A stretch of DNA of 64,000 nt, taken from the NCBI RefSeq assembly GCF_002532045.1, contig NZ_NWTG01000007.1, positions 248,001-312,000 on the forward strand. The letters run 5' to 3'. Position 1 is the first letter of the stretch; the number at the start of each line of letters is the position of its first letter. The stretch is from Bradyrhizobium sp. C9 (GTDB taxonomy: Bacteria > Pseudomonadota > Alphaproteobacteria > Rhizobiales > Xanthobacteraceae). Shown piece after piece: positions 51,611-60,410 of this stretch. The notes beneath the pieces are model-generated. The model was not told the origin of the DNA, searched no databases, and worked only from the letters and a program-made list of their open reading frames with translations. The translations under genes were made by a program, and so were the position numbers.

Positions 51611-52688
51611 GGCGACCTCCGCCTGAGCGTTGCGTCGCGGTTGTGCTACGGCGTCGCCAGCGTTCCCAGAGGCCGATCACGCCGTCCGACGACCAGAACA
51701 CGATGGCGAGGAAGCCGAGGCCGATCAGTAGCCGGAAGCGGTTGCCGTCGAGCCCGAACTTGATCAGCACGTCGAGTGCGAATGTGCGCAGCAGCACGAA
51801 GATCAGCGCACCGATGAACGGGCCGATCGGCCGCGTGATGCCGCCGACCACGGCGATGATCAGGACATCGATGCAGGCGCCGACGCTGACCGAGCCGGGC
51901 GAGATCTGCCGGTAGTTCCAGACTTGCAGCACGCCGCCGAGTGCGGCGATGAAGGCGGCGAAGGCGTAGGCGGCGATGCGGTGGGCATTGGGATTGAAGC
52001 CGAGTGCCGCCATGCGGCGGGGGTTGTCGCGAACACCTTGCAGCGCGAGCCCGAATGGCGCGCGCGAGACATACTGGACGGCAAAGTAGCAGATCGCGGC
52101 GACGCCGAGCGTCACATAGTAGAAGGCGATATCGGAACGCCAGTCAACGCCCCAGAAATGCGGCGTCGCGACGGTGTTGATGCCGGTATGGCCGTTGAAG
52201 ATCGCCCAGTTCTGGTTGGTGAAGTAGTAGAACGCCGCGCCGATCGCGAGCGTGATCATGATGGTGTAGATGCCCTCGGTGCGCACCGCGAGCGCGCCGC
52301 CAAGCGTGCCGAACAGCGTCGCCAGCGCCAGCGCCATCGGGGTGGCGAGCCACCACGGCCAGCCGAGGCTGATATTCGCATTGCCGCTCATGCCGAACAC
52401 CGCGACCATGTAGCCGGCGAAGCCCGCGATGGTGAGCTGCATCAGGCTCACCATGCCGCCATAGCCGGCGAGGAACATCAGGCTGAGCGCGATGACGCCG
52501 AGGATCAGCGTGGTGGCGAAGATCTCGATCAGGAAGAATCCGTTGGCGATCAGCGGCATGATCACGAGGATCAGTGCGACCAGCCAGGCCGCCGGATTCT
52601 GGAATTCCGGCCAGGCGCGGATCAGGGCGCGGCGGGTCGCGTTGGCGGATGGGTCGGGGCGGAACTGGGTGCTCTGGAGCAACGACAT
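51603..52688 (-). CDS. Liv-type ABC transporter permease (LivM-like)
   Basis: 361 residues, about ten membrane segments. The family core is SLMFLAGYGGMVSLMQLTIA, GFAGYMVAVFG, and the coupling loop LALQGVRDNPRRMAALGFNP. The C-terminal hydrophobic stretch (LLIGLGFLAIVFWSSDGVIG) ends in a basic Arg/Ser/Thr tail. The start is 1 bp beyond the livH stop. Confidence 0.9.
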   Translation of the reverse strand: MSLLQSTQFRPDPSANATRRALIRAWPEFQNPAAWLVALILVIMPLIANGFFLIEIFATTLILGVIALSLMFLAGYGGMVSLMQLTIAGFAGYMVAVFGMSGNANISLGWPWWLATPMALALATLFGTLGGALAVRTEGIYTIMITLAIGAAFYYFTNQNWAIFNGHTGINTVATPHFWGVDWRSDIAFYYVTLGVAAICYFAVQYVSRAPFGLALQGVRDNPRRMAALGFNPNAHRIAAYAFAAFIAALGGVLQVWNYRQISPGSVSVGACIDVLIIAVVGGITRPIGPFIGALIFVLLRTFALDVLIKFGLDGNRFRLLIGLGFLAIVFWSSDGVIGLWERWRRRSTTATQRSGGGRHG

Positions 52689-52689
52689 C

Positions 52690-53700
52690 TCATCGCCTCG
52701 CGAGCAGGCCCTGCGGCCGCAGCGCCAGCACCACGACCATGATCAGGAAGGTGACGACGATGGCGTAGGTCGGGATGTAGACCGAGCCGAGCTGCTCGGC
52801 GAGCCCGATGATGACGGCGCCGAGCGCAGCCCCCGGGATCGATCCCATGCCGCCGACGATTACGACCACGAGGGAAGCGAGCAGGAAGCGGGTGTCCTCG
52901 CCCGGCGACAGCGACTGGAAGGTGCCGCCGACCACGCCGGCGATGCCGGCGAGCCCTGCGCCGAGCGCGAACACCAGCACGAACACGAGCTGGATCCGGA
53001 CCCCGGTCGCAGCCAGGATGTCGCGGTCGTCGACCCCGGCGCGCACGATCATGCCGATCCGCGTACGATTCAGCGCCAGCCACATCGCGATTCCGATCAC
53101 GACGGAGGCCGCGAAGATCACCAGTCGCACCAGCGGATATTGCAGATAGACCGGCTCGCCGGATGATTTGATCGCCGTGAGCAGCGGCAGCTGGACCGGG
53201 CCGATCAGCCAGCTCGGGGTCTGGACCTGGTAGAAGTCGCCGCCGAACACCCACAGCATCAGATCGGCGAACACGATCGACAGCCCGATCGTCACCATAG
53301 TTTGCCTGAGGTCCTGGCCCTCCATGCGCCGGAACACCGCAAGCTGCAGGATCACGCCGACCAGCGCCGCCGCGATGAAGGCGACGATGAAGGACAGGAT
53401 CCACGATCCGGTCCAGGTGCTGATGGCGTAGCCGATATAGCCGCCGAACAGGTAGAGCGAGCCGTGCGCGAGGTTGACGTTGCGCATCAGGCCGAAGATC
53501 AGCGTGAAGCCGCTGGCCACCAGGAAATACAGCCCGCCGAGCGTGATGCCGTTCAAGACGGCGTTGAGGAACACGCGCTTGCGGCCGATCGCGGCTTCCA
53601 GCCCCGGCGGCCAGATCGCGAACACCAGCCACAGCAGCACCGCGACCGCGATGATCACGATCAGCGCCCAGGCCGGATGGCGTTCGATGAACCTGGCCAT
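52690..53700 (-). CDS. Liv-type ABC transporter permease (LivH-like), first gene of the long operon
   Basis: 336 residues. After a short N-terminal membrane helix (ALIVIIAVAVLLWLVFAIWP) it has the LivH core LNGITLGGLYFLVASGFTLI, FGLMRNVNLAHGSLYLFGGY, and the coupling loop RTRIGMIVRAGVDDRDILAA. It heads the closely packed run of genes down to 34002; no gap inside that run exceeds 57 bp. The 120 bp upstream contains an A/T-rich patch that probably holds the promoter. Confidence 0.9.
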   Translation of the reverse strand: MARFIERHPAWALIVIIAVAVLLWLVFAIWPPGLEAAIGRKRVFLNAVLNGITLGGLYFLVASGFTLIFGLMRNVNLAHGSLYLFGGYIGYAISTWTGSWILSFIVAFIAAALVGVILQLAVFRRMEGQDLRQTMVTIGLSIVFADLMLWVFGGDFYQVQTPSWLIGPVQLPLLTAIKSSGEPVYLQYPLVRLVIFAASVVIGIAMWLALNRTRIGMIVRAGVDDRDILAATGVRIQLVFVLVFALGAGLAGIAGVVGGTFQSLSPGEDTRFLLASLVVVIVGGMGSIPGAALGAVIIGLAEQLGSVYIPTYAIVVTFLIMVVVLALRPQGLLARR

Positions 53701-53820
53701 CTCCGTCGCGTTCCCTCTGACGTCGCGACCGCCTGCCGGGCCGCGTGTCCTTGCATCCTACCGAGGGCAAAAGCGGCGGATTTGATCGAGAGTATCTTTT
53801 ATCGTCTGCTCTGGAACCCG
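53701..53820 (-). promoter_or_regulatory. Probable promoter region of the long catabolic operon
   Basis: 120 bp between the AraC stop and the first permease start. On the coding strand an A/T-rich patch (ACGATAAAAGATACTC, about 53787-53802) stands out in otherwise GC-rich DNA and could be the -10 region. No clear direct or inverted repeat that would mark an AraC site could be fixed by eye. Confidence 0.4.
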
Positions 53821-54639
53821 TTACGGCCGCAACACTTTGGCGGCGCGGCGATAGTCGGTCGGCGCCATGCCGACATTGGCGGCGAAGAAGCGGGTGAAGC
53901 CGCTTTGCGAGGAGAAGCCGAGGTCGAAGCCGATATCGGCGATTGGCGCTTCGGTCGCCACCAGCGCATCCAGCGCCTGCTCCATGATCAGGGTGTTCAT
54001 GTAGAGGTGAGGGGTGACGCCGGTCTGGGTCCGGAACAGCCGGTAGAAGTGCGGCCGCGACAGGCCGGCCTCGCGCGCGATCGCATCGAGCTCGATCTCG
54101 GCGCCGGGGCTTTCCGACATCAGCCTGATCGATTTGCGGACCCGGAAATCGGTCACCGCGGCGGCAGTACGTGCGTCCTGCGCCGCCTGCCAGCTCTCCT
54201 CGTAGCAGGAGTCGATCAGTTGCCTGAGCTCGCAGTCGAGGCTGCGCAGCGACGGCGCGCCGCACACCAGTGCTGCGGTGCGGCGGATCAGCCGGTCGAG
54301 CGCCTCCGTGCGCGGAAAGAAGGTGCGGCCGAACCGCAGGCCCTGCGCACTCGCGGGCTGCGGCGCGAACCATTCGGCGTTGACATAGAGCACGAAGAAG
54401 ATCGCGCCATGGTCCATGTCGGTCGGCAGAAAATTGTGCGGTTCCCACGGGTTGACCGCAACCACGGTGTCGTCCTTGAGCAGCAGGCGCTGCTCGGAGA
54501 CATCGATCTGCGCCGGCGTCCCGCCGACATGAAAGATCAGGTGCCCTTCGCGGTGCGCATGCACGTTGAAGGGGCGGTTCAACTGGTAGACCGTCGCGCG
54601 ACCGAACCGGCCGTGGAAGACGGCAAGCGCCCTGCTCAT
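53821..54639 (-). CDS. AraC-family regulator of the long catabolic operon
   Basis: 272 residues. The N-terminal cupin-like sensor (about 1-150) includes NRPFNVHAHREGHLIFHVGG and VNPWEPHNFLPTDMDHGAIF. The C-terminal double helix-turn-helix (about 175-268) includes LDAIAREAGLSRPHFYRLFR and IADIGFDLGFSSQSGFTRFF, with the terminal GMAPTDYRRA. It is encoded between the binding protein and the permease genes of the same transporter, all on one strand. That strongly suggests it activates this transport and catabolic cluster in response to its substrate. Confidence 0.9.
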   Translation of the reverse strand: MSRALAVFHGRFGRATVYQLNRPFNVHAHREGHLIFHVGGTPAQIDVSEQRLLLKDDTVVAVNPWEPHNFLPTDMDHGAIFFVLYVNAEWFAPQPASAQGLRFGRTFFPRTEALDRLIRRTAALVCGAPSLRSLDCELRQLIDSCYEESWQAAQDARTAAAVTDFRVRKSIRLMSESPGAEIELDAIAREAGLSRPHFYRLFRTQTGVTPHLYMNTLIMEQALDALVATEAPIADIGFDLGFSSQSGFTRFFAANVGMAPTDYRRAAKVLRP

Positions 54640-54777
54640 GCCTCCCCTCCCGCGGGATGTTCTTGTCTTTTCGACAAGCGTTCATCATCCGCCCGCGGAA
54701 AGCAAGGGCGAGCAGGGCTGTTCATGCAACCGCGCGCCCTGGTCACGGCTGGCTTGCTCGCACCTGCAACAAATACG

Positions 54778-56028
54778 TCAGTACTTCTTGCACTCCGGGA
54801 CCGTGCGGCTCGGCAGGCCGATCTTGGCGAACACCGCCGGATCGTAGCCCAGCGTCTGGTTGACGTTCGGGATCACCTTCACGACCTTGCTGAACAGCGC
54901 GCCCTTGCCGTCGTCGACCACCTCGGTGACGAAATTGGTGCCGATCGCCTGGCGGTTGGCGTCGAGCTTGATCTTGCCGTTCGGAGCGTCGATCTCGATC
55001 TTCGCCAGTGCGTCCTTCAGCTTGGCCTGGTTGTTGGAGAGATCGCCGTTGACCTGCCGCAGCGCCAGGATCAGCGCCATGGTCGAGCCATAGTAATTGG
55101 TGGCGAGCAGCGACGGGCTCGGGAAGCGTTTGCTCTCCGGGAAGGAGTCCTGATAGGCCTTCACGAACTTCTGCCAGCCCGGATCTTCCCAGGTATCGGC
55201 CTGGCCGCTGGCCGCGATGGTGCCGATCAGCGCGTTCTTGGCGCTGCCCTTCGACGACAGGATGGTCTGGTCGATCATGATCGAGCCGCCCATCAGATGC
55301 GCCTTGCCGCCGGCCTGCTGATACTGGTTGAGGAAGTTGACGGCGTCGGCGCCGCCGAGGCCGAGATAGATCGCATCGACATCGTCGGGCAGCGCTGCGA
55401 TGACCGAGGCGAAGTCCTTGGTGCCGAGCGGCACCCATTGCCGGTTGGTGACCTGGCCGCCGGCGCCGCAGAACTCGAGCACGAGCCCGAACACCTGGGT
55501 GTAGATGAAGGAGTAGTCCTCGCCGACGGTCGCGATCTTGCGATAGCCCTTGGTCTCGTAGGCGTATTTGCCGAGGCCGACCTGCCACTGGGCGCCATCC
55601 ATGTTGTAGCGGAAGAAGTTCGGTGCCGGATCGACATAGGTCGTCTCCTGCGCGCCGGAGGCGGCGTTGACGAAGGTCAGCTCCGGATGGGTCTTGGCGA
55701 AATTCTTCACCGCGATGCCTTCGTCGCCGGACAACGGCGACAGCAGGATCTGCACCTTGTCCTGCTCGATCAGTTTGCGTACCGCGCGCACCGCCGAGTC
55801 CGGCGTCGCGTCGGTCGAGGCGACGATGAATTCGAGTTCCTTGTCGCCGATCTTCTTGCCGAGCACGTTGAGCGCGGTCTGGTGGCCGCGCATGCCATCC
55901 TCGCCGAGCACCGTGTAGGTGCCCTCGAGCGTCGCGGTAACGCCGACCTTGATCTTTTCCTGGGCGAATGCCGTGCCCGAAAGCAACAGGCTGCTCAACG
56001 CAATCAGTCCCAAACTGCTTTTCAACAT
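54778..56028 (-). CDS. Periplasmic substrate-binding protein of the second Liv/HAAT transporter
   Basis: 416 residues with a Sec signal peptide (SSLGLIALSSLLLSGTAFAQ) and a type I binding-protein fold: KIKVGVTATLEGTYTVLGED, ALNVLGKKIGDKELEFIVAS, EGIAVKNFAKTHPELTFVNA and GYRKIATVGEDYSFIYTQVF. GGGAGGAGAG precedes the ATG at 56028. It is the most upstream gene of the region that includes the AraC regulator and the LivHMG and ATPase-Tm-1 transporter, and is its evident receptor. Ligand unknown. Confidence 0.92.
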   Translation of the reverse strand: MLKSSLGLIALSSLLLSGTAFAQEKIKVGVTATLEGTYTVLGEDGMRGHQTALNVLGKKIGDKELEFIVASTDATPDSAVRAVRKLIEQDKVQILLSPLSGDEGIAVKNFAKTHPELTFVNAASGAQETTYVDPAPNFFRYNMDGAQWQVGLGKYAYETKGYRKIATVGEDYSFIYTQVFGLVLEFCGAGGQVTNRQWVPLGTKDFASVIAALPDDVDAIYLGLGGADAVNFLNQYQQAGGKAHLMGGSIMIDQTILSSKGSAKNALIGTIAASGQADTWEDPGWQKFVKAYQDSFPESKRFPSPSLLATNYYGSTMALILALRQVNGDLSNNQAKLKDALAKIEIDAPNGKIKLDANRQAIGTNFVTEVVDDGKGALFSKVVKVIPNVNQTLGYDPAVFAKIGLPSRTVPECKKY

Positions 56029-56357
56029 CGCTCTCCTCCCTCTGTGTTGTCGCCGGCGTCCACATGGCCTGACGAAGGCCGATGGGCGTCCGGTTGTTGC
56101 GGGCAAAGCTAGCCGAAGGCAGGCGCGGCGCGGATGTCGTCGCGGCGGGGGTGCTTAACGGGCAGTCTCATTTTGATTGTTGCGCCGCAGCGCGGTTCGC
56201 GGCGCAATGTCGCGGAGCTCATTCGCTGTCATCATCCGCGCACGCCGGTGATCAGCATTCCAGAGGCCGCGGTTATTGAGCCGATGGGTCGCGGCGCACT
56301 GCATCGCCCGGTCGAGCCGGGCGATGCAGTTGCGGCCGGGATACGGGCATCGCCCTG
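56029..56357. other. Intergenic region between the binding-protein gene and an SDR gene
   Basis: 329 bp with no convincing gene. The right part holds the strong hairpin at 56298-56330 that ends the SDR transcript. The left part is the upstream region of the binding-protein gene; an A/T-rich patch (TCATTTTGATTGTTG, 56167-56181) may belong to its promoter. Confidence 0.5.
56298..56330 (-). terminator. Perfect 14-bp hairpin downstream of the SDR gene
   Basis: ACTGCATCGCCCGG (56298-56311) and CCGGGCGATGCAGT (56317-56330) pair perfectly around a 5-nt loop, 27 bp past the SDR stop. There is no U-run, so termination is likely but not certain. Confidence 0.6.
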
Positions 56358-57077
56358 CTACGGCATGTGGTGGCCTGCGGCCTGTCCGCCGTCGACGTGG
56401 AGCACCTCTCCGGTCACGAAGCCTGCGTCATCGAGGTAGAGCACCGCGTCGACGATGTCGGAGATCTCCCCCATCCGGCCGACCGGATGAAGCGCCGCCA
56501 GCGCCGCATGCGCCTCCGCCGGATGCATCGGGGTCTTGATGATTCCAGGCGACACCGCGTTGACGCGGATTCCGGTCTTTGCATATTCGATCGCGAGTGC
56601 ACGGGTTGCGGCGTTCAGGGCGCCCTTGGTCAGCGAGGCGAGGGCGGCGGGAACGCTGCTCATCGGCTGGTCGACGAGACTCGTCGTGATGGTGACGATG
56701 TGACCGTGGCCCTGCTTGCTCATCAGGTCCAGGGCACGCCGGGTCATGTTGAAAAAGCCGGTCACGTTGGTCGAGATGTAGCTGGCGTAGTCTTCCTGCG
56801 TGTAGGCCGTGAACGGTTTCGCCATGAAGATGCCGGCGTTGTTGACCAGCGTGTCGACGCGGCCGAAGCGCTCCAGCGCCGCCTTGAACACGTTCTCCGC
56901 TGTTTCTGCTGCACCGACATCGCCCGCCACCGTGACGATATCCGCGTCAGTAGCCGGCTTGATCGCGCGCGAGGTCGCAACGACCCGATAGTTGCGATCC
57001 CTGAAGGCCCGAACGATGCCGGCGCCGATCCCCTGCGATGCGCCAGTGACGACTGCCACTTTCCGCTCTGCGCTCAT
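56358..57077 (-). CDS. Short-chain dehydrogenase/reductase-fold protein lacking the catalytic Tyr
   Basis: 239 residues. Cofactor-binding VVTGASQGIGAGIVRAF and LVNNAGIFMAKPFTAY are intact, and NAVSPGIIKTPMH and VLHVDGGQAAGHH close the fold. At the active site the Ser is present (TITTSLVDQP) but the YxxxK motif reads ALASLTKGAL, with Ala where the Tyr is expected and Lys retained. It may be a catalytically altered subgroup. It follows an acyl-CoA dehydrogenase gene by 20 bp on the same strand and is probably co-transcribed with it. Confidence 0.88.
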   Translation of the reverse strand: MSAERKVAVVTGASQGIGAGIVRAFRDRNYRVVATSRAIKPATDADIVTVAGDVGAAETAENVFKAALERFGRVDTLVNNAGIFMAKPFTAYTQEDYASYISTNVTGFFNMTRRALDLMSKQGHGHIVTITTSLVDQPMSSVPAALASLTKGALNAATRALAIEYAKTGIRVNAVSPGIIKTPMHPAEAHAALAALHPVGRMGEISDIVDAVLYLDDAGFVTGEVLHVDGGQAAGHHMP

Positions 57078-57097
57078 GGTTGTGCTCCTTATTCGCG

Positions 57098-58342
57098 CTA
57101 CGCCGCGCCGCTCGCGGCGAGCGGGCTGTAGTCACGGCTCTTGAACATCGTGTGCAGTTGCCGCCGCCGGATGCCGAGATTGCCGCCGTCGAAGATCGGC
57201 AACGCGAGCGCGTCCTGCAGCAGGCTGCCGAATGGCGTCTCATGATCGTAGCTGTCGATCCCGACCACCCGCATCAGGTCGGTGATGACGCGCACGGCAG
57301 CCTCCGAGCCGAAGATCTTGGCCTGCACCGCCAGCTCCTCGGCTGCCGGCGACTGGGTGTCGAGAGCATGGCAGGCGCGCCAGCTCAAATAGCGCGCAGC
57401 TTCGATCGTAGTCTTGGCATCGGCGAGCGCGTATCCGACCGCCTGATGCTCGATGATGGGGTGGACGCCGCCGCGCTTTTCGCTGCGGGCAAAATCCAGC
57501 GCGAACGCAAACGCCGCCCGCATCAGCGCGACGCCGAAGATTCCGACCAGGGCCGCGGTGCCGGTGAATGCCGCCGCGGTCAGCGCCAGGCCGGCACCTT
57601 GCTGTCCGAGCAGATTGTGGTGTGGCGCCGTGACATTCTGAAAGCCGAATTGCGGGACGAGGTGGGCGCGATGACCGATGCTGTCGATGGCCCGCTCGAA
57701 CACGAGACCGGTCACAGGACCCTGTACGGCAATGATCGAGATGGCTGCATCGGGCGCTGCTGCCGGATCGGTCCGGCACACGATGGTCAGAAGATCGGCG
57801 CCCTCGCGATTCCAGCCGGTCGCCGAGGACACCCATTTCTTACGGCCGTTGATCAGCCAATTGTCGCCCTCGCGACGGGCGGTGGTGCGGACGCCCTCGC
57901 CGGGCGACGGCGAGGCGGCGTTGGCGCTGCCGCCCGGTTCGCTGGAGCAGAAGGCGGCGAGCGGCGCGCCGCTGGTCTTCAGGAACGGCGCGAGCAGCCG
58001 CTGGCACTGCTCCGGCGTGCCGCCAAGCAGCAGCGGCAGCAGGCCGAGCACGCTGCCGAGCATGGTGAGCGTCACGCTCGGGTTCACGCTGTAGAATTCC
58101 TCGGCAAGGATCGCCATGTCGATCATGCCGGCATTGTCGCCGCCGGCGGGCGCCGGAATGCATCTACGCAAGTAACCAGCCGCCACCATCGCCTCATAGG
58201 TCGGTTTGGTGGCGAGGAAGCGCTGCTCCGGCGTTGCCAGCTTTTCGGCGGCCCTGGCCTCGGCCAGCACCTCCCTGGCAAACTTGCGGGATGCGAGCTG
58301 TAACTCGCGCTGCTGCGCCGTGAGCGTGAAATCGATCGCCAT
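57098..58342 (-). CDS. Acyl-CoA dehydrogenase family protein
   Basis: 414 residues. N-terminal helical domain (DFTLTAQQRELQLASRKFAR), middle beta domain with the FAD region AAFCSSEPGGSANAASPSPG and WLINGRKKWVSSATGWN, and C-terminal helices with KIFGSEAAVRVITDLMRVVG, then YDHETPFGSLLQDALALPIF. ATG at 58342 starts MAIDFTLTAQQ, the normal family N-terminus; a longer frame upstream is Arg/Pro-rich shadow. The substrate is unknown. It lies 113 bp downstream of an AraC gene on the same strand, with the SDR gene after it. Confidence 0.9.
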   Translation of the reverse strand: MAIDFTLTAQQRELQLASRKFAREVLAEARAAEKLATPEQRFLATKPTYEAMVAAGYLRRCIPAPAGGDNAGMIDMAILAEEFYSVNPSVTLTMLGSVLGLLPLLLGGTPEQCQRLLAPFLKTSGAPLAAFCSSEPGGSANAASPSPGEGVRTTARREGDNWLINGRKKWVSSATGWNREGADLLTIVCRTDPAAAPDAAISIIAVQGPVTGLVFERAIDSIGHRAHLVPQFGFQNVTAPHHNLLGQQGAGLALTAAAFTGTAALVGIFGVALMRAAFAFALDFARSEKRGGVHPIIEHQAVGYALADAKTTIEAARYLSWRACHALDTQSPAAEELAVQAKIFGSEAAVRVITDLMRVVGIDSYDHETPFGSLLQDALALPIFDGGNLGIRRRQLHTMFKSRDYSPLAASGAA

Positions 58343-58455
58343 GCCAATGCCCTCCGTGTCGGCGGTTCGGGCTATGGCTATCGCGGCGTGGTTGGGAAAT
58401 CTTGGACGGCAGTGCCCGATTTCTTGGCTCGGAGTGAACCTAATCTCGCGGCGCC

Positions 58456-59391
58456 TCAGTGTGCGGCGGCGCGGCGGAATTCGCGCGGGGCGAGGCCGTT
58501 GTGGCGCTTGAACAGGCGGTTGAAATGCGAGATGTCGCGGAAGCCTGCGGTAAAGGCGATTTCGGCAATGGTCCTGTGGGCAGAGGTGTGGTCGAGCAAA
58601 GCGCGCGTGCATGCGGCGATCCGCTGCTCGTTGACGTGTTCGCCCACGGAGCGGCCGGTGCTCGCAAACAGGCGGTGCACGTAACGCTCGGAGCAGCGGA
58701 ATTTCGTGGCCAGCGCCGGCGCACCGAGCTCGGGGTCGTCGCTGTGGCGGGCGATGTGGTCAAGCATCATCGAGAGCAGCACCGGCGTATGTACGCGCTC
58801 GGCCGACATGTCAGCGAGGATGTCGGGTGCGTGCGCGATCAGCTCGGTGATATGCGTGCCCAGCATCGCCGACGTCGTTGCGAGGCGACCGCCGCTCAGG
58901 CAGAGCTCGGCGTAGCTTGCCAGCGTCCGCGACAGCGCGCGGCCGGTTTCGGTCGCAGACAGGCCGAGCCGCGGGTGGTCGAACAGCGTGTCCGGCAGCA
59001 GGCGCCGCGGCACCGCAAAGCAGAACAGCTTGAAGTGATGCCGGTGGGCGATCTCGAAGGGTTGCGTCGTATCGGCAATTGCGAGATCTCCGGGCGCGCT
59101 GATCTGCTCGTGGCCGCATTGCGAGGTGCGCCCCAGCCCTTCGAGCTGCAGGTTGACGAAGCAGAGGTCGTCGGTGCTCGCGGCGATGTGCGAGGCGAGC
59201 CGGTGCACGATATGCCCGCTCGCCGTGACCCGCGATATCTGCAGCGGCGCGGCGTCGACCTTGCAGATCGCGCCGGCAAACGATTCCTCCGCAATCCGGC
59301 GCGGCTCGAGGCGCACGAAGGCAGCTGCGAGGTCGTCTGCCCAACTGCCGAAGGGTTGATCCGGACGGGCCGGCCTGGTCGACCATTCCAT
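58456..59391 (-). CDS. AraC-family transcriptional regulator
   Basis: 311 residues with an AraC-binding-like sensor domain (about 20-190: FVNLQLEGLGRTSQCGHEQI, PGDLAIADTTQPFEIAHRHH) and C-terminal helix-turn-helix pair (LATKFRCSERYVHRLFASTG and IAEIAFTAGFRDISHFNRLF, ending HNGLAPREFR). This FeaR-like architecture is similar to the regulator at 11630. ATG at 59391 (MEWSTRPARP) is chosen over the upstream extension. It precedes the acyl-CoA dehydrogenase and SDR genes and probably regulates them. Confidence 0.9.
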   Translation of the reverse strand: MEWSTRPARPDQPFGSWADDLAAAFVRLEPRRIAEESFAGAICKVDAAPLQISRVTASGHIVHRLASHIAASTDDLCFVNLQLEGLGRTSQCGHEQISAPGDLAIADTTQPFEIAHRHHFKLFCFAVPRRLLPDTLFDHPRLGLSATETGRALSRTLASYAELCLSGGRLATTSAMLGTHITELIAHAPDILADMSAERVHTPVLLSMMLDHIARHSDDPELGAPALATKFRCSERYVHRLFASTGRSVGEHVNEQRIAACTRALLDHTSAHRTIAEIAFTAGFRDISHFNRLFKRHNGLAPREFRRAAAH

Positions 59392-59525
59392 GTGCGCCTC
59401 GAATAGACCGTCACTGCGAAGGGCCCAGCGAGGTGAACGATATCGCCGGCCAAACCGGCGGTCAAACGCCGCCGGCGGCCTGTTCCCCTGCAAGGTATGG
59501 CGCGTGCATGCAGAAAACGGCGATT

Positions 59526-60299
59526 TCACTTCGTGGTGTAGCCGCCGTTGACCAGAATGGTCTGGCCGGTCATCCACCAGCCGTCCGACACCAGAAGGCG
59601 AATCCAGGGCACGATATCCTTGATGTCGGTGAGACCGGTCTTCGAGAAACCGGACAGCGCAGCTGCCGATTTATGATAGGCGACCGCATCGGCGCCTTCG
59701 GCCGGATAGAAGAACGGCGTGTCCATCGGGCCGGGGCCGATCGCGGTCACCGAGATGCCGCGTGCGCCGAACTCCTTCGACGCCGCGCGGGTGAAATGCT
59801 CGACCGGCGCCTTGGTGCCGGCATAGGCGGCATAGAACGGCGTGTAGGCGCCGAGCAGCGACGTCACCAAGGTGCAGATCTTGCCGTTGTCGTTGACGTG
59901 GCGGCCGGCCTCCTTGAGGAAGAAGAACGCCGACTTGGCGTTGACCGCGCTCATCGCGTCGTATTCGGCCTCGGAGATCTCGACCATCGGTTTCTTCAGC
60001 ACCTTGCCGACGGTGTTGATCGCGATGTCGGGACGGCCGATCGCAGCGATGGCATCAGTGAACAGCTTCTCCATCGCGCCCGATGTCGTGAGGTTGGCCT
60101 GGAACGCGACCGCGTTGGCGCCGGCTGTCTTGATCGCGGCGACGGTCGCGTCGGCGTCGGCCTTGCTCGCGGCGCTGTTGTAGTGGATCGCGATCGCCTT
60201 CGCGCCGTGTGCCGCGAGATCGCGCGCGATCAGGCCGCCGAGGTTCTTGGCGCCGCCGGCGATGATGACGGTCTTATCCTTGATGCTGTGGTCGGTCAT
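59526..60299 (-). CDS. Short-chain dehydrogenase/reductase
   Basis: 257 residues. The cofactor loop is the variant IIAGGAKNLGGLIARDLAAH, then INTVGKVLKKPMVEISEAEY (usual NNAG replaced by NTVG). The active site SLLGAYTPFYAAYAGTKAPV has Ser, Tyr and Lys in place. The C-terminus WWMTGQTILVNGGYTTK is typical. ATG at 60299. It is divergent from a LysR gene that carries a perfect palindrome in front of its start, so control by that regulator is likely. Confidence 0.9.
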   Translation of the reverse strand: MTDHSIKDKTVIIAGGAKNLGGLIARDLAAHGAKAIAIHYNSAASKADADATVAAIKTAGANAVAFQANLTTSGAMEKLFTDAIAAIGRPDIAINTVGKVLKKPMVEISEAEYDAMSAVNAKSAFFFLKEAGRHVNDNGKICTLVTSLLGAYTPFYAAYAGTKAPVEHFTRAASKEFGARGISVTAIGPGPMDTPFFYPAEGADAVAYHKSAAALSGFSKTGLTDIKDIVPWIRLLVSDGWWMTGQTILVNGGYTTK

Positions 60300-60389
60300 G
60301 GCGTTGCTTCTCCGGATCGTGCGACTGCGCCGTGCGGCCGCTTTCTGGAGGCAACGATATCGTCTAGGATTTCCCGATAAAGCTGTGCA

Positions 60390-60410
60390 TTCTGACCTCA
60401 CTTGTCAGAA
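60390..60410. promoter_or_regulatory. LysR-type operator TTCTGAC-N7-GTCAGAA
   Basis: A perfect inverted repeat with 7-bp arms and 7-bp spacer, ending at the base before the LysR ATG (60411). It lies in the 111-bp gap shared with the divergent SDR gene. It is a good candidate autoregulatory site; binding is inferred. Confidence 0.6.

Noticed and set aside
53302..56112. A 936-codon open frame on the plus strand
   Set aside because: Antisense to permease, AraC and binding-protein genes, with no recognisable protein.
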